Of a stretch of 64,000 nucleotides of DNA, positions 34,501-41,867 are shown piece by piece. The stretch is from Streptomyces sp. NBC_00572 (lineage in GTDB: Bacteria; Actinomycetota; Actinomycetes; Streptomycetales; Streptomycetaceae). A model generated the notes under the pieces. It ran no database searches. It worked only from the letters and a program-made list of their open reading frames with translations, and was not told where the DNA came from. The first letter of the stretch is position 1; each line of letters starts with the position of its first letter. The stretch spans positions 2,666,001 through 2,730,000 of the forward strand of contig NZ_JAPENX010000001.1 of NCBI RefSeq assembly GCF_026341815.1, in the 5' to 3' direction. Position numbers and translations under genes: made by a program.

Positions 34501-34824
34501 GCCAAGGCCACGGCGTTGAGGGAAGCGGGAATCCCGGAAGGGGCCGAACCCTTCCTGGTGGACGACTGGGTTCCGGCAACGGCGCCGGATTGGCAGGGTG
34601 GTAAACAGTTGATGGACGAGAACTACCAGCCGATCTACTACCGAGAGGAGACGTACGCGCATCCGAATGGTCAGGACATCATCGTCTTCCAGGACCATTG
34701 GTTCGGCCATCAGAAGCCAGGCGAGGAGGGTTACCAGCCGTCTCATGTGCACGTGAGACCGCTTGACGACACCCGAAACGGCCATATTCCCGGCACAGAA
34801 AAGCACTACTACTATGACCGATAG
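31579..34824 (+). CDS. Rhs core with HNH/Endo VII-like C-terminal toxin (3' part of interrupted gene)
   Basis: About 1080 codons in the frame after the deletion; the GTG at 31579 has no ribosome binding site, so translation is doubtful. About twenty YD repeats (YDxxGRxxxxxD) form the Rhs barrel, ending at the core sequence YFDPESGLHYNHFRYYDPES and GRYLSQDPLGLAPAPNP. The last 110 residues are the toxin tip: ALREAGIPEGAEP, IIVFQDHWFGHQKPG, SHVHVRPLDDTRNG, HIPGTEKHYYYD, which match the HNH/endonuclease VII-fold class of polymorphic toxins with His/Asp catalytic residues (family assignment from memory). Followed by two Imm50-like genes. Confidence 0.85.
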   Translation: MDQRLEIDSEGVVFSCDEGSLLAYPHPARGVPVMPTHGRQWPLDRVEDGYTVTDPDSGTVRHFADHGHELALLAQIDDRNGRWIAFEHDETGAPTAIVHHGGYHLKLTTGEGRVTALHLAGAAPDGSDQEILRYGYTDGHLTEVTNSSGRPLRFGCDEHGRITSWTDTNGSRFDYVYDEQDRCTYQSGTNGHLETSFTWDDVDPATGLRVTTLTDGLGNTQRHLINDLAQVVAEIDGLGAVTRFAYDRRNRLLSRTDPLGHVSSFTYDEQGRLTLLERPDGRQARAEYDADGFPIRITGTDGNVTRQTFDERGNRTSVTDPSGARTEFAYDDSGRLTSVTDPLGATTRLVLDARGLPIEVTDPLGATTGYEHDAFGRRVRFTDALGAVTRMQWTVEGRPSRRTAPDGMVESWTYDGEGNCLSHTDAMGATTRFTYTDFDLLTSRTGPDGVRYEFSHDTNLQLTHVTDPRGLTWDYTYDPAGRVVTETDFDGRTLSYDFDAAGRLASRANGLGQTIRFDRDSLGQIVRKDAEGTVNAYEYDVFDQLASATGPDATLQRLRDRYGRLVSETVNGRTLSFTYDAVGRRTGRTTPGGSTSTWAFDAAGRRTELTSSGRTLAFTRDGLGRETARHVADFAVLTSSFDAMGRLTDQEVTGGSGHRLQHRAYTYRADGGLIGIADALSGSRRFDLDPAGRVTAVHARDWTERYAYDEAGNQTEASWPSTHPAHSATGIRAYEGSRITRAGAVRYEHDEQGRIVLRQKTRLSRKPDTWRFEWDAEDRLTSVATPDGTVWRYAYDPLGRRISKHSALETVHFTWDGTTLCEQTTADVTLTWDHAGLRPLAQTERRTAPDSTDDRFFAIVTDLIGTPTELVDESGDLAWRTRTTLWGTTTWTRSATAYTPLRFPGQYFDPESGLHYNHFRYYDPESGRYLSQDPLGLAPAPNPTTYVHNPHTWIDPLGLAPDGCPPKAGRDLAEAKATALREAGIPEGAEPFLVDDWVPATAPDWQGGKQLMDENYQPIYYREETYAHPNGQDIIVFQDHWFGHQKPGEEGYQPSHVHVRPLDDTRNGHIPGTEKHYYYDR

Positions 34825-35314
34825 CCTGACCGTGGTGAACCCCGAGAGCCTCGTACGCCTGTACGGGGGGATCCCGCCTCTTGAAGAGTTTCGCTTGCGT
34901 TCCATCAACCTGGACTGGAGGGGGCCGACGGTCACTCTCCGTCTGGACCTTTCCAGCTTCCCCGGAGTGGCTCCTCCGGAATGGGAGGGCGTGGATGTCG
35001 ACACTGTTCAGTGTCATCTGCAATTCCTCGCGGTGGCGGATCTCTCCCTGACGGAGTGGGCCCCGCCCGCCTGCTCGTCCTTCCGTTCGACATCCTTGGG
35101 CAAGGAACGAAGGATGCGGGTGCGGGTGACCGGCGCCGGGGTGGATCTCGACTTCACCAGCAGCCAGTTCACACGGGTGGGACATGTGAGCGCCTTCAAG
35201 ATCACGGCTGACGGCACGGACGGAAGTCGTCACCATTTCCTTCAGAAGCTCGACAGCATGCGCTTTGAAACCATTCCGGAAACCGACGAAAAGACCTTCC
35301 ATGGGCGACTCTGA
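34814..35314 (+). CDS. Imm50-like immunity protein
   Basis: 166 aa; its ATG lies 11 bases inside the end of the Rhs gene. Features: VVNPESLVRLYGGIPPLEEF, RSINLDWRGPTVTLRLDLSS, FPGVAPPEWEGVDVDTVQCH, LQFLAVADLSLTEW, then a beta-rich end. This pattern is that of the Imm50 immunity family linked to polymorphic toxins. It is the first candidate antidote for the Endo VII-like tip. Overlap with the toxin gene and with the next gene implies one mRNA. Confidence 0.8.
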   Translation: MTDSLTVVNPESLVRLYGGIPPLEEFRLRSINLDWRGPTVTLRLDLSSFPGVAPPEWEGVDVDTVQCHLQFLAVADLSLTEWAPPACSSFRSTSLGKERRMRVRVTGAGVDLDFTSSQFTRVGHVSAFKITADGTDGSRHHFLQKLDSMRFETIPETDEKTFHGRL

Positions 35315-35711
35315 CTGGACAACGATCATAAATTCAGCAGAGTCCATCACGAGCTCCTACACAACACCTCCGAACCTGAACGAGTGCACTCTTGAGTACG
35401 TGCAGATCGACGAAAGAAGCACGTCGGTCACGCTGGCTTTCGAGACCTCGGTCCTCCCCTCGAACCCACCCCCCGCATGGGCGGACCGGGAGTACAACAC
35501 AGTCGAGTTCTTCTTGAAGTTCACAGGCGTGAAGGAACTCCAGGTCGTCGGCTGGGACTTCACCGCACGCGATGCAGCGGTCACCCTCACTCCCTTCGGC
35601 GAGGGTGTCCGGGTTTCCGTCGATGGGGCAGGTTCGCACCTCGCCTTCACAGCGGAAATCTCCCTCCTGACCCGAACACGCCCCTACCTTTCTTCACGTG
35701 GGAGCGACTGA
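35301..35711 (+). CDS. Second Imm50-like immunity protein
   Basis: 136 aa, ATG 14 bases inside the end of the previous gene. The layout matches its neighbour at low identity: SAESITSSYTTPPNLNECTL, DERSTSVTLAFETSVLP, PPAWADREYNTVEFFLKFTG, VKELQVVGWDF. The first 110 bases are distinctly AT-richer than the surroundings, which suggests recent acquisition. A paralogous or stacked immunity gene, perhaps from a former toxin cassette. Confidence 0.75.
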   Translation: MGDSDWTTIINSAESITSSYTTPPNLNECTLEYVQIDERSTSVTLAFETSVLPSNPPPAWADREYNTVEFFLKFTGVKELQVVGWDFTARDAAVTLTPFGEGVRVSVDGAGSHLAFTAEISLLTRTRPYLSSRGSD

Positions 35712-35768
35712 TGCGGGGGACAACTCCATTGAGGGAATGCGTTCACGGCTGCAGGTCCCGGCGTCAGC

Positions 35769-35995
35769 CATGACCAACGCCCTCACACGTCTGCTGGAGA
35801 TCGCTCCGGCGCCGAGCGAGCCCCGGCAGAAGGATTGGGACGGTGCCGAGCGCACGTGGCGACCGGTGGGAGCATTTCGCCGTGTCCTGCACGCAGTTCC
35901 TTGCGTCCGCCCTCACCGGAGAGCTGCGCTCGACTCTCCTCTCGTCCCGGTTTCCCCTCGCCACCCATGAGTTCCGCCGGATCGGTGCGGTGTAG
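35769..35995 (+). pseudogene. SUKH (SMI1/KNR4) immunity gene with internal deletion
   Basis: The start MTNALTRLLEIAPAPSEPRQ KDWDG is the N-terminus typical of Streptomyces SUKH immunity proteins. From about 35866 a different frame reads DRWEHFAVSCTQFLASALTG then ELRSTLLSSRFPLATHEF, the C-terminus of the same family, ending TAG at 35993-35995. The ends are only about 30 codons apart instead of over 100. The joint deletes the core and shifts the frame. Confidence 0.7.
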
Positions 35996-35998
35996 CTG

Positions 35999-36034
35999 AA
36001 GGCGAGTGACTACCGCACCGCGTCCGGGTGGACC
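35999..36034. repeat. Copy of the aspS 3' end (direct repeat, left)
   Basis: 36 bp with 34 identities to 37582-37617, in the same orientation. On the minus strand it encodes VHPDAVR plus stop, compared with VHPDASR plus stop in intact aspS. It therefore is a displaced tail of aspS. Confidence 0.85.
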
Positions 36035-36322
36035 ACCGCTACCTCAGCCAAGACCCTCTGGGCCTGGCCTCGGCACCGAACCCGGTGACCGAAGAGGGAG
36101 TTGGTGTTCATTCCGAAGCACGTCCAAGGCGTCGAACTGAAGCACCCCGTGCTGACGAACGGGGCCCCTGTGCGAGCGGCCGGCGAGGCGGAGATAGCCG
36201 GAGGCGGCGGCAACTACTTCGGCATGGAGATCAACAACCAGAGTGGACACTACTGGCCCTCGCAGGAGACCCTGGAAATCGGCAAGGAGGCTTTCGACCG
36301 TGCGGGAATCCCCATTCTCTGA
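36028..36322 (+). pseudogene. Orphan Rhs toxin tip (second cassette)
   Basis: Begins with an Rhs core end, HRYLSQDPLGLASAPNPVT, directly after the aspS-tail repeat; the frame then breaks. From TTG 36101 another frame reads VFIPKHVQGVELKHPVLTNG, PVRAAGEAEIAGGGGNYFGM, EINNQSGHYWPSQETLEIG and ends at 36322: a complete-looking toxin tip with the motif NxxSGHYxPS that occurs at the C-terminus of many Rhs-like toxins. I cannot name the toxin family. It has no secretion module, so it is a displaced, silent cassette. Confidence 0.7.
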
Positions 36323-36893
36323 CAGTTGCCCGGAGGCACACGGCCGCGACGAGGACCAGGGTCGGTGCACAGGCACCTCGCAGGAGAGCCTGGAGCGGTT
36401 CCTGCTGGAGCCTGAGGCGAGATCCTGCCCGCCAGAGCGTTGGGAACAACTGCGTGACCTCGCTGTCGGGGGTATGCAGCGCCCTGATCTGCCCGCCGAG
36501 GTCAGGCTGCGGTGGGGCCGGCTCTCGCTCTCAGCGATCTCGGGGAAGTACCGAACGGGTCTGTCGCAGCAGATGACGGCCGAGTCGGCCCGTGCACGTG
36601 CGTACATGATCAAGGAATTCGGAGCCAGCGAGACCGACCCGGCCCGGAACCTCCCTGTGCTCTGCTCGGATGTCCTCCGGGACGTGGGGATGCCCTGGGA
36701 GGAAGCTGCACGACTGGGCGCGGGGTGGCGGACGGCTCCACGTGAGCAGATGCTTCAGTTGCGTCGTATCAAGAACATGCTGACCCCGCTGCTTCTCCTC
36801 CAGGACCTCCTGGAGGACGGGAAGCCGGAGGGAGACGGTCCTGCCTCACGGCAGGTTCGCGCGTGGCTGGAGCTCGTCCCGAAGCTCCCCTGA
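36300..36893 (+). CDS. Candidate immunity protein of the orphan cassette
   Basis: 197 aa from a GTG at 36300 overlapping the toxin tip by 23 bp. A helical protein: SLERFLLEPEARSCPPERW, LRDLAVGGMQRPDLPAEVRL, RWGRLSLSAISGKYRTGLSQ, ESARARAYMIKEFGASETD, VLRDVGMPWEEAARLGAGWR. It has no named domain I recognise. Its position, overlapping a toxin tip, is the basis for calling it immunity. Confidence 0.6.
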   Translation: MRESPFSDSCPEAHGRDEDQGRCTGTSQESLERFLLEPEARSCPPERWEQLRDLAVGGMQRPDLPAEVRLRWGRLSLSAISGKYRTGLSQQMTAESARARAYMIKEFGASETDPARNLPVLCSDVLRDVGMPWEEAARLGAGWRTAPREQMLQLRRIKNMLTPLLLLQDLLEDGKPEGDGPASRQVRAWLELVPKLP

Positions 36894-36923
36894 GCGGCAC
36901 GTGTACGAATCCGGGGGCGGACG

Positions 36924-37020
36924 ATGCTGCGCAGCAGGACGCGTCCGTCATGGAAGGCCGACCACTGGGATGCCGAGGACCGTCTGGTGTCGGTGACGAC
37001 ACCGGACGGGACTCCACCGA
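36924..37020 (+). pseudogene. Fragment of Rhs core
   Basis: The frame from 36924 reads LRSRTRPSWKADHWDAEDRL then VSVTTPDGT. Intact Rhs in this locus has LRQKTRLSRKPDTWRFEWDA EDRLTSVATPDGT at about 33847-33950. So about 30 codons of a second Rhs core end survive here, with a small gap; it has no start or stop of its own. Confidence 0.75.
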
Positions 37021-37067
37021 CGGAAACCGGATCGTCCCTTCTTCCCCACAGGAAAGAGCTACAGCCC

Positions 37068-37509
37068 GTGATCACACTGACGTTCAGCGTGCGCCCCCCG
37101 CAGGGTGAGGCCGGCGACTTCGATCTCGGGGACGTCCTGTGCGAGGGGGAGAGCGGAACCGCTGGATCGGCTGGGCACGTCCCCGACCAGGGGATGATGA
37201 TCTACCTGTCGGTGCCGCTGCTGCTGGACGCGCTCCGGCCGCTCGTCGCCGGGGAGCGGAAGGCCGCGTCGTTCGTGGGCACCGACTCCTCGTTCCGGCT
37301 CGACTTCCGGCGTGGCCGCAAGGGGGTCGTCGCCGTGTCGGCGAACGGGACGGCCGTGGGGACCTGCGGGCCCCGACGAGCTGGTGGAGGCCGTACTGAG
37401 GCCCGCGGAGGAACTGGAGCGAGATCTCCTCTCGCAGCTTCCGGCCGGCAGCGGCGCCGCCCGTGACCTCGCCTCCTCGCTGGAGAGGTTCCGCGCCGCG
37501 GCGGTGTGA
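37068..37509 (+). pseudogene. Frameshifted small gene, unrecognised (possible immunity gene)
   Basis: GTG at 37068 with GGAAAG 12 bases upstream opens VITLTFSVRPPQGEAGDFDL, DQGMMIYLSVPLLLDALRPL, KAASFVGTDSSFRLDFRRGR, VVAVSANGTAVGTCGP. At about 37370 the frame must shift by one base in a run of G and C to continue DELVEAVLRPAEELERDLLS, AARDLASSLERFRAAAV and stop at 37509. Both parts look like real coding sequence. It may be a disabled immunity gene of the last cassette, or hold a sequencing error. The terminator follows. Confidence 0.65.
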
Positions 37510-37532
37510 CCCGCCCGCGGGGAGCGAACGGA

Positions 37533-37566
37533 AAGGGCCCGGAATCCGCATGGATTCCGGGCCCTT
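37533..37566. terminator. Terminator between the toxin locus and aspS
   Basis: AAGGGCCCGGAATCC, four-base loop GCAT, GGATTCCGGGCCCTT: a perfect 15-bp stem followed by a short CACTT run. It lies between convergent units and can stop both. Confidence 0.85.
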
Positions 37567-37581
37567 CACTTCAGCCGTTCA

Positions 37582-37617
37582 AAGGCGAGTGACTACCGCG
37601 ACGCGTCCGGGTGGACC
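37582..37617. repeat. aspS 3' end (direct repeat, right)
   Basis: The intact copy of the 36-bp repeat; it contains the aspS stop codon and last residues (VHPDASR on the minus strand). See 35999-36034 for the displaced copy. The two lie 1.58 kb apart in the same orientation. Confidence 0.85.
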
Positions 37618-39401
37618 GCGTCCGTGATGTCGACGGTCTTCTTCTCGACCGGCTTGCGGAGCTGGATGTTCAGCTCGCGCAGGCGGGTCTCGTCCAGCTC
37701 GGTCGGGGCGCCCATCAGGAGGTCCTGGGCGTTGCCGTTGAGCGGGAAGGCGATGGTCTCGCGGATGTTCGGCTCGTCCGCGAGGAGCATCACGATGCGG
37801 TCGACGCCGGGGGCGATGCCGCCGTGCGGCGGGGCGCCGTACTCGAAGGCGCGGAGCATGCCCGCGAACTCGTGCTCGACCGTCTCGCGGGAGTAGCCCG
37901 CGATCTCGAAGGCCTTGAACATGATCTCGGGCTCGTGGTTCCGGATCGCGCCCGAGGACAGCTCGATGCCGTTGCAGACGATGTCGTACTGCCAGCCGAG
38001 GACGTCCAGCGGGTCCTGGGTCTCCAGGGCCTCAAGGCCGCCCTGCGGCATCGAGAAGGGGTTGTGCGAGAAGTCGATCTTGCCGGTCTCCTCGTCCTTC
38101 TCGTACATCGGGAAGTCGACGATCCACGCGAAGCGGAAGACGTTCTCCTCGAACTGGCCGGCGCGCTTGGCGGCCTCGACCCGGACCGGGCCCATGATCT
38201 TGGAGACCTCGTCGAACTCGCCCGCGCCGAAGAAGATCGCGTGGCCGGGCTCCAGGCCGAGGCGCTCGGTGAGGACCTTGACGTTCTCCTCGGTGAGGAA
38301 CTTGGCGATGGGGCCGGTGAGGGCGTTGCCCTCGCCGACGCGGACCCAGGCCAGGCCCTTGGCGCCGAGGGAGACCGCGAAGTCGCCGAGCTGGTCGAAG
38401 AACTTGCGCGGCTGGTCACCGGTGTTCGGGACGGCGAGCGCGCGCACGTGCTTGCCGGCGAACGCCTTGAACTCCGACGCCTCGAAGACGTCCGAGATGT
38501 CGACGAGTTCGAGGGCGGTGCGCAGGTCGGGCTTGTCGTTGCCGTACTTCAGCATCGACTCGCGGAAGGGGATCCGCGGGAACGGCGAGGTGACGTGGCG
38601 GCCGCCGCCGAACTCCTCGAAGAGCTCCGTCATGAGCTTCTCGATCGGCTGGAAGACGTCCTCCTGCTCGACGAAGCTCATCTCGACGTCGAGCTGGTAG
38701 AACTCGCCCGGCGAACGGTCCGCGCGGGCGTCCTCGTCGCGGAAGCAGGGCGCGATCTGGAAGTACCGGTCGAAGCCGGAGATCATCAGCAGCTGCTTGA
38801 ACTGCTGCGGCGCCTGCGGCAGCGCGTAGAACTTGCCCGGGTTCAGGCGGGACGGGACGACGAAGTCGCGGGCGCCCTCGGGGGAGGTCGCGGCGAGGAT
38901 CGGGGTCGCCATCTCGTTGAAGCCGAGGGCCACCATCTTGGAGCGGATGGAGGCGATGACGGCGGAGCGCAGCATGATGTTGCGGTGCATGCGCTCGCGG
39001 CGCAGGTCGAGGAAGCGGTACTCCAGGCGCCGCTCCTCGTTCACGCCGTCGTCGGCGTTGATCGTGAACGGGATCTGCTTCGCCGCACCCAGGACCTCGA
39101 CCGTCGCGGCCTCGATCTCGATCTCGCCGGTGGCGAGCTCCGGGTTGACGTTGTCCGCGCCACGCGAGACGACCTTGCCGTCGACGCGGACGACGGTCTC
39201 CTTCGTCAGCTTGTCGAGGACCTCGGCGGCGGCGGTGCCGGGCCGGGCGACGAGCTGCGTGATGCCGTAGTGGTCGCGCAGATCGATGAAGAGGATGCCG
39301 CCCAGGTCGCGCCGATTGTGCAGCCAGCCGCTCAGCCGGACGTCGGTGCCGACGTCAGAGGCGCGGAGCTCGCCGCAGGTGTGGGACCTGTACCGATGCA
39401 T
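37593..39401 (-). CDS. aspS: Aspartyl-tRNA synthetase
   Basis: 602 aa starting at the ATG at 39401 ([20 protein letters not shown]). N-terminal OB-fold anticodon domain, class II motif 2 ([19 protein letters not shown]), the bacterial GAD insertion ([20 protein letters not shown]) and motif 3 ([20 protein letters not shown]). It charges tRNA-Asp in the cytoplasm. An essential gene, it is intact, although its last 36 bp also occur as a displaced copy 1.6 kb away. A frame extension upstream to 39446 is not needed. Confidence 0.96.
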   Translation of the reverse strand: MHRYRSHTCGELRASDVGTDVRLSGWLHNRRDLGGILFIDLRDHYGITQLVARPGTAAAEVLDKLTKETVVRVDGKVVSRGADNVNPELATGEIEIEAATVEVLGAAKQIPFTINADDGVNEERRLEYRFLDLRRERMHRNIMLRSAVIASIRSKMVALGFNEMATPILAATSPEGARDFVVPSRLNPGKFYALPQAPQQFKQLLMISGFDRYFQIAPCFRDEDARADRSPGEFYQLDVEMSFVEQEDVFQPIEKLMTELFEEFGGGRHVTSPFPRIPFRESMLKYGNDKPDLRTALELVDISDVFEASEFKAFAGKHVRALAVPNTGDQPRKFFDQLGDFAVSLGAKGLAWVRVGEGNALTGPIAKFLTEENVKVLTERLGLEPGHAIFFGAGEFDEVSKIMGPVRVEAAKRAGQFEENVFRFAWIVDFPMYEKDEETGKIDFSHNPFSMPQGGLEALETQDPLDVLGWQYDIVCNGIELSSGAIRNHEPEIMFKAFEIAGYSRETVEHEFAGMLRAFEYGAPPHGGIAPGVDRIVMLLADEPNIRETIAFPLNGNAQDLLMGAPTELDETRLRELNIQLRKPVEKKTVDITDAVHPDASR

Positions 39402-39572
39402 CGTCGTTTCATCCAGTCTTCGGGATCTTGGGTGGTGGACCGCCACCCGTGGTCCCTGTCACAGATGTCACAGGACACGCGGGCAGACGCACCCAGAGTA
39501 CCGGCCGGGCCAAGATCGCTTTTCGAATACTCTCGGTGGCGACCTGGTGTCCGATATTCATAAAGTGGGGCA

Positions 39573-41687
39573 ATGCGCACCGAGGACGTCCTGGCCGCGA
39601 TCGCGACCGGCCTGTGGCGCTGGGACAACGCGTCCGGGATCGTCTCGCTCGACGCCGAGGCCGCCCGGCTGCTCGGGCTGCCCGCGGAGCCCGTCCGGCT
39701 GACCGAGGCAGCCGTGCGCTCACGATTTCACCCGGTCGACTGGAACGAGATCGACGGGGTCGTGAACCTCGCCGTCGCCGAGGGGACGCTCGCCGAGGCA
39801 CGGCTGCGGATCATGGACACGCACGGCCGGGTGCTCCGTACCGTACGGAGCAGGTCGAAACCGCTCATCCAGGGGAACGACTACCAGCTGGTCGGCACCC
39901 TCCAGGAGGTCGCCGAGCAGGTGCCGGGGACCGCCGCCCGTACGCCCATCACGGGTGACTGGCGCCGTTCCCGCGAGGCCTTCCTGCTGGACGCCGGGCG
40001 GGCGCTCGCGGAGGCGCGGTCGACAGCCGAGGTACTGCGGGTGGCGGCCTCGCTGTCGATGCCCGGGTTCTCGCCGGACGGGCTCGCGGTCTTCGGCGTG
40101 GCGGGCGACCGGCTGACGGTCATCGGCCACCACGGGCACAGCGAGGGCGACGAGGGGCCGTTCTCGTCGATGTCCCTGGACACCGACTATCCGGCGGCGG
40201 AGGCCGCGCGGACGGGCCGGGCGATCTATCTGCCGACCCCCGACGAATACCTGCGCCGCTTCCCGATGACCTGGCCGCTCGCACAGCGCTTCGGGCGCCG
40301 TTCCTGGGCCTTCGTGCCGCTGATCGTCGCCGGCCGCACGATGGGGGCCTGGATGGCGGCCTTCAAGCACCCGGTCGCCTTCACCCCCGACGAGCGTTCG
40401 GTGCTCACGACGGTGGCGCGGATGCTCGCCCAGGCCCTCGCACGCGCGGGCGTGGCCGAGTCCGAGCGCGAGCTGTCGCTCGGCCTCCAGCGGACGATGA
40501 TGCCGGTCCTCGGGCCCGGCATCCCCGGCATCCAGGTGGCCGCCCGGTACGTGCCGACCGGCGGCGGGCTGCAGGTCGGCGGCGACTGGTACGACATGAT
40601 CCGGCTGCCCGGCGGCACCTCCCGCACCGGCGGGCGCGGTTCGGGACGCATCGCGCTCGTCATCGGCGACGTCCAGGGCCACGACGTCCGCGCGGCCGGC
40701 CTGATGGGGCAGCTGCGGATCGCCCTGCGCGCGTACGCGTCCGAGGGCCACCGGCCGGACGCCGTCCTCTCCCGCGCCTCGCGCTTCCTGTACGGGATCA
40801 CCGACGGCGACGACGCGGAGGAGAACGGCGGGCCGCGCTTCGCCACCTGCCTCTACCTGGAGGTCGACCTGGAGACGGGGACGGTCGACATCGCGCGGGC
40901 CGGGCATCCGGACCCGGCGGTCCGGATGAACGACGGAACGGTTCTCCTCAGGCCCACCGCCGGCGGTCTCCCCCTCGGCATCGACCCGGACACCGACTAC
41001 CCCACCACCCGGCTCACCCTGGAACCCGGCGAGACCCTGATGATCTGCACCGACGGCCTCCTGGAGACCGGCGGGCACGACCTCGACACGGGCTGGGAGC
41101 GGGTCAGGGAACTCCTGGAGTCCCATGACGGCGAGGACCTGGAACACCTCGCCGACGCTCTCGTGGAGGCCGTCCACGGCCCCGGCTCCCACCACACGAC
41201 CGGTCCGCTCGCCGACCGCCGCGAGGACGACATCGCCGTCCTGCTGCTCTCCCGCCGGCCCGGCGGGGCGCGGACGGAGGCCCCGCGCCGCACCCTGATG
41301 ACGATCGCCCAGGCCGAGCCGGAGCGGATCGCCGAGGCGCGCGAGCAGATGCGGCAGCTGCTGCACGACTGGGCGGACGAGGACCAGCTCGACTCGGCGG
41401 TCCTCATGGTCTCCGAGATGGTCACCAACGTCCTCGTGCACACGGACGGCGACGCGCTGTTCGTCGCCGAGGTCGCCTGCGGCGAGAAGTCCCGGCGGCT
41501 GCGCGTCGAGGTCTCCGACACGAGCGACGAACTGCCGCACAAGCGCCACCCGGGCGAGATGGCGTCGAGCGGACGCGGCCTGCTCCTGATGGAGATGCTC
41601 GCGGACGCGTGGGGCGTCGACCCGCGCGGCGAGGGCAAGGCGATCTGGTTCGAGCTGAACGAGCCGGACTCGGCGAAGGGCTGCTGA
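39573..41687 (+). CDS. PAS-GAF-SpoIIE phosphatase with C-terminal HATPase
   Basis: 704 aa. Domains in order: PAS-like region (about 1-110), GAF (about 130-300), PP2C/SpoIIE phosphatase (about 310-560: VAARYVPTGGGLQVGGDWYD, VIGDVQGHDVRAAGLMGQLR, LMICTDGLLETG), then a HATPase_c_2 kinase-like domain (about 570-700: MVSEMVTNVLVHTD, SSGRGLLLMEMLADAWG). Family knowledge: such fusions control anti-sigma-factor antagonist networks in Streptomyces. TAAAGT at 39561-39566 precedes the ATG by six bases. Confidence 0.92.
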   Translation: MRTEDVLAAIATGLWRWDNASGIVSLDAEAARLLGLPAEPVRLTEAAVRSRFHPVDWNEIDGVVNLAVAEGTLAEARLRIMDTHGRVLRTVRSRSKPLIQGNDYQLVGTLQEVAEQVPGTAARTPITGDWRRSREAFLLDAGRALAEARSTAEVLRVAASLSMPGFSPDGLAVFGVAGDRLTVIGHHGHSEGDEGPFSSMSLDTDYPAAEAARTGRAIYLPTPDEYLRRFPMTWPLAQRFGRRSWAFVPLIVAGRTMGAWMAAFKHPVAFTPDERSVLTTVARMLAQALARAGVAESERELSLGLQRTMMPVLGPGIPGIQVAARYVPTGGGLQVGGDWYDMIRLPGGTSRTGGRGSGRIALVIGDVQGHDVRAAGLMGQLRIALRAYASEGHRPDAVLSRASRFLYGITDGDDAEENGGPRFATCLYLEVDLETGTVDIARAGHPDPAVRMNDGTVLLRPTAGGLPLGIDPDTDYPTTRLTLEPGETLMICTDGLLETGGHDLDTGWERVRELLESHDGEDLEHLADALVEAVHGPGSHHTTGPLADRREDDIAVLLLSRRPGGARTEAPRRTLMTIAQAEPERIAEAREQMRQLLHDWADEDQLDSAVLMVSEMVTNVLVHTDGDALFVAEVACGEKSRRLRVEVSDTSDELPHKRHPGEMASSGRGLLLMEMLADAWGVDPRGEGKAIWFELNEPDSAKGC

Positions 41688-41716
41688 GGGGAGCGCGCGC
41701 CGCGGGCCGGGCTCCG

Positions 41717-41794
41717 GTGTGCGGGGCTCTCCCGTGCGGGCGTAGGGCTCTCGCGTGCGCGGAACTCTCCCGTGTGCGGGGCTCTCCCGTGCGG
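41717..41794. repeat. Degenerate 17-bp tandem repeat in the gap after SpoIIE phosphatase
   Basis: GTGTGCGGGGCTCTCCC at 41717-41733 recurs exactly at 41772-41788; two variants (GTGCGGGCGTAGGGCTCTCGC and GTGCGCGGAACTCTCCC) lie between, and a partial unit follows. No gene is seen in this 180-bp gap. Confidence 0.75.
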
Positions 41795-41867
41795 CGCAGA
41801 CTGGTGTCGTACGGCCGCCGGGGGACCGCGTCGCGGGACCCGCCTCGGGGGGACCACGGAGTTTGCC

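Noticed and set aside
35999..37617. Integrated mobile element at aspS
   Set aside because: No integrase, transposase or tRNA is present; cassette exchange by recombination fits better, although an ancient attachment site cannot be excluded.
37604..39563. 650-codon plus-strand ORF opposite aspS
   Set aside because: Mirror frame of aspS with Leu/Glu/Asp-rich shadow composition; no domain.
41717..41794. CRISPR-like or regulatory array
   Set aside because: The units are 17-21 bp, contiguous and degenerate; a simple tandem repeat explains them.
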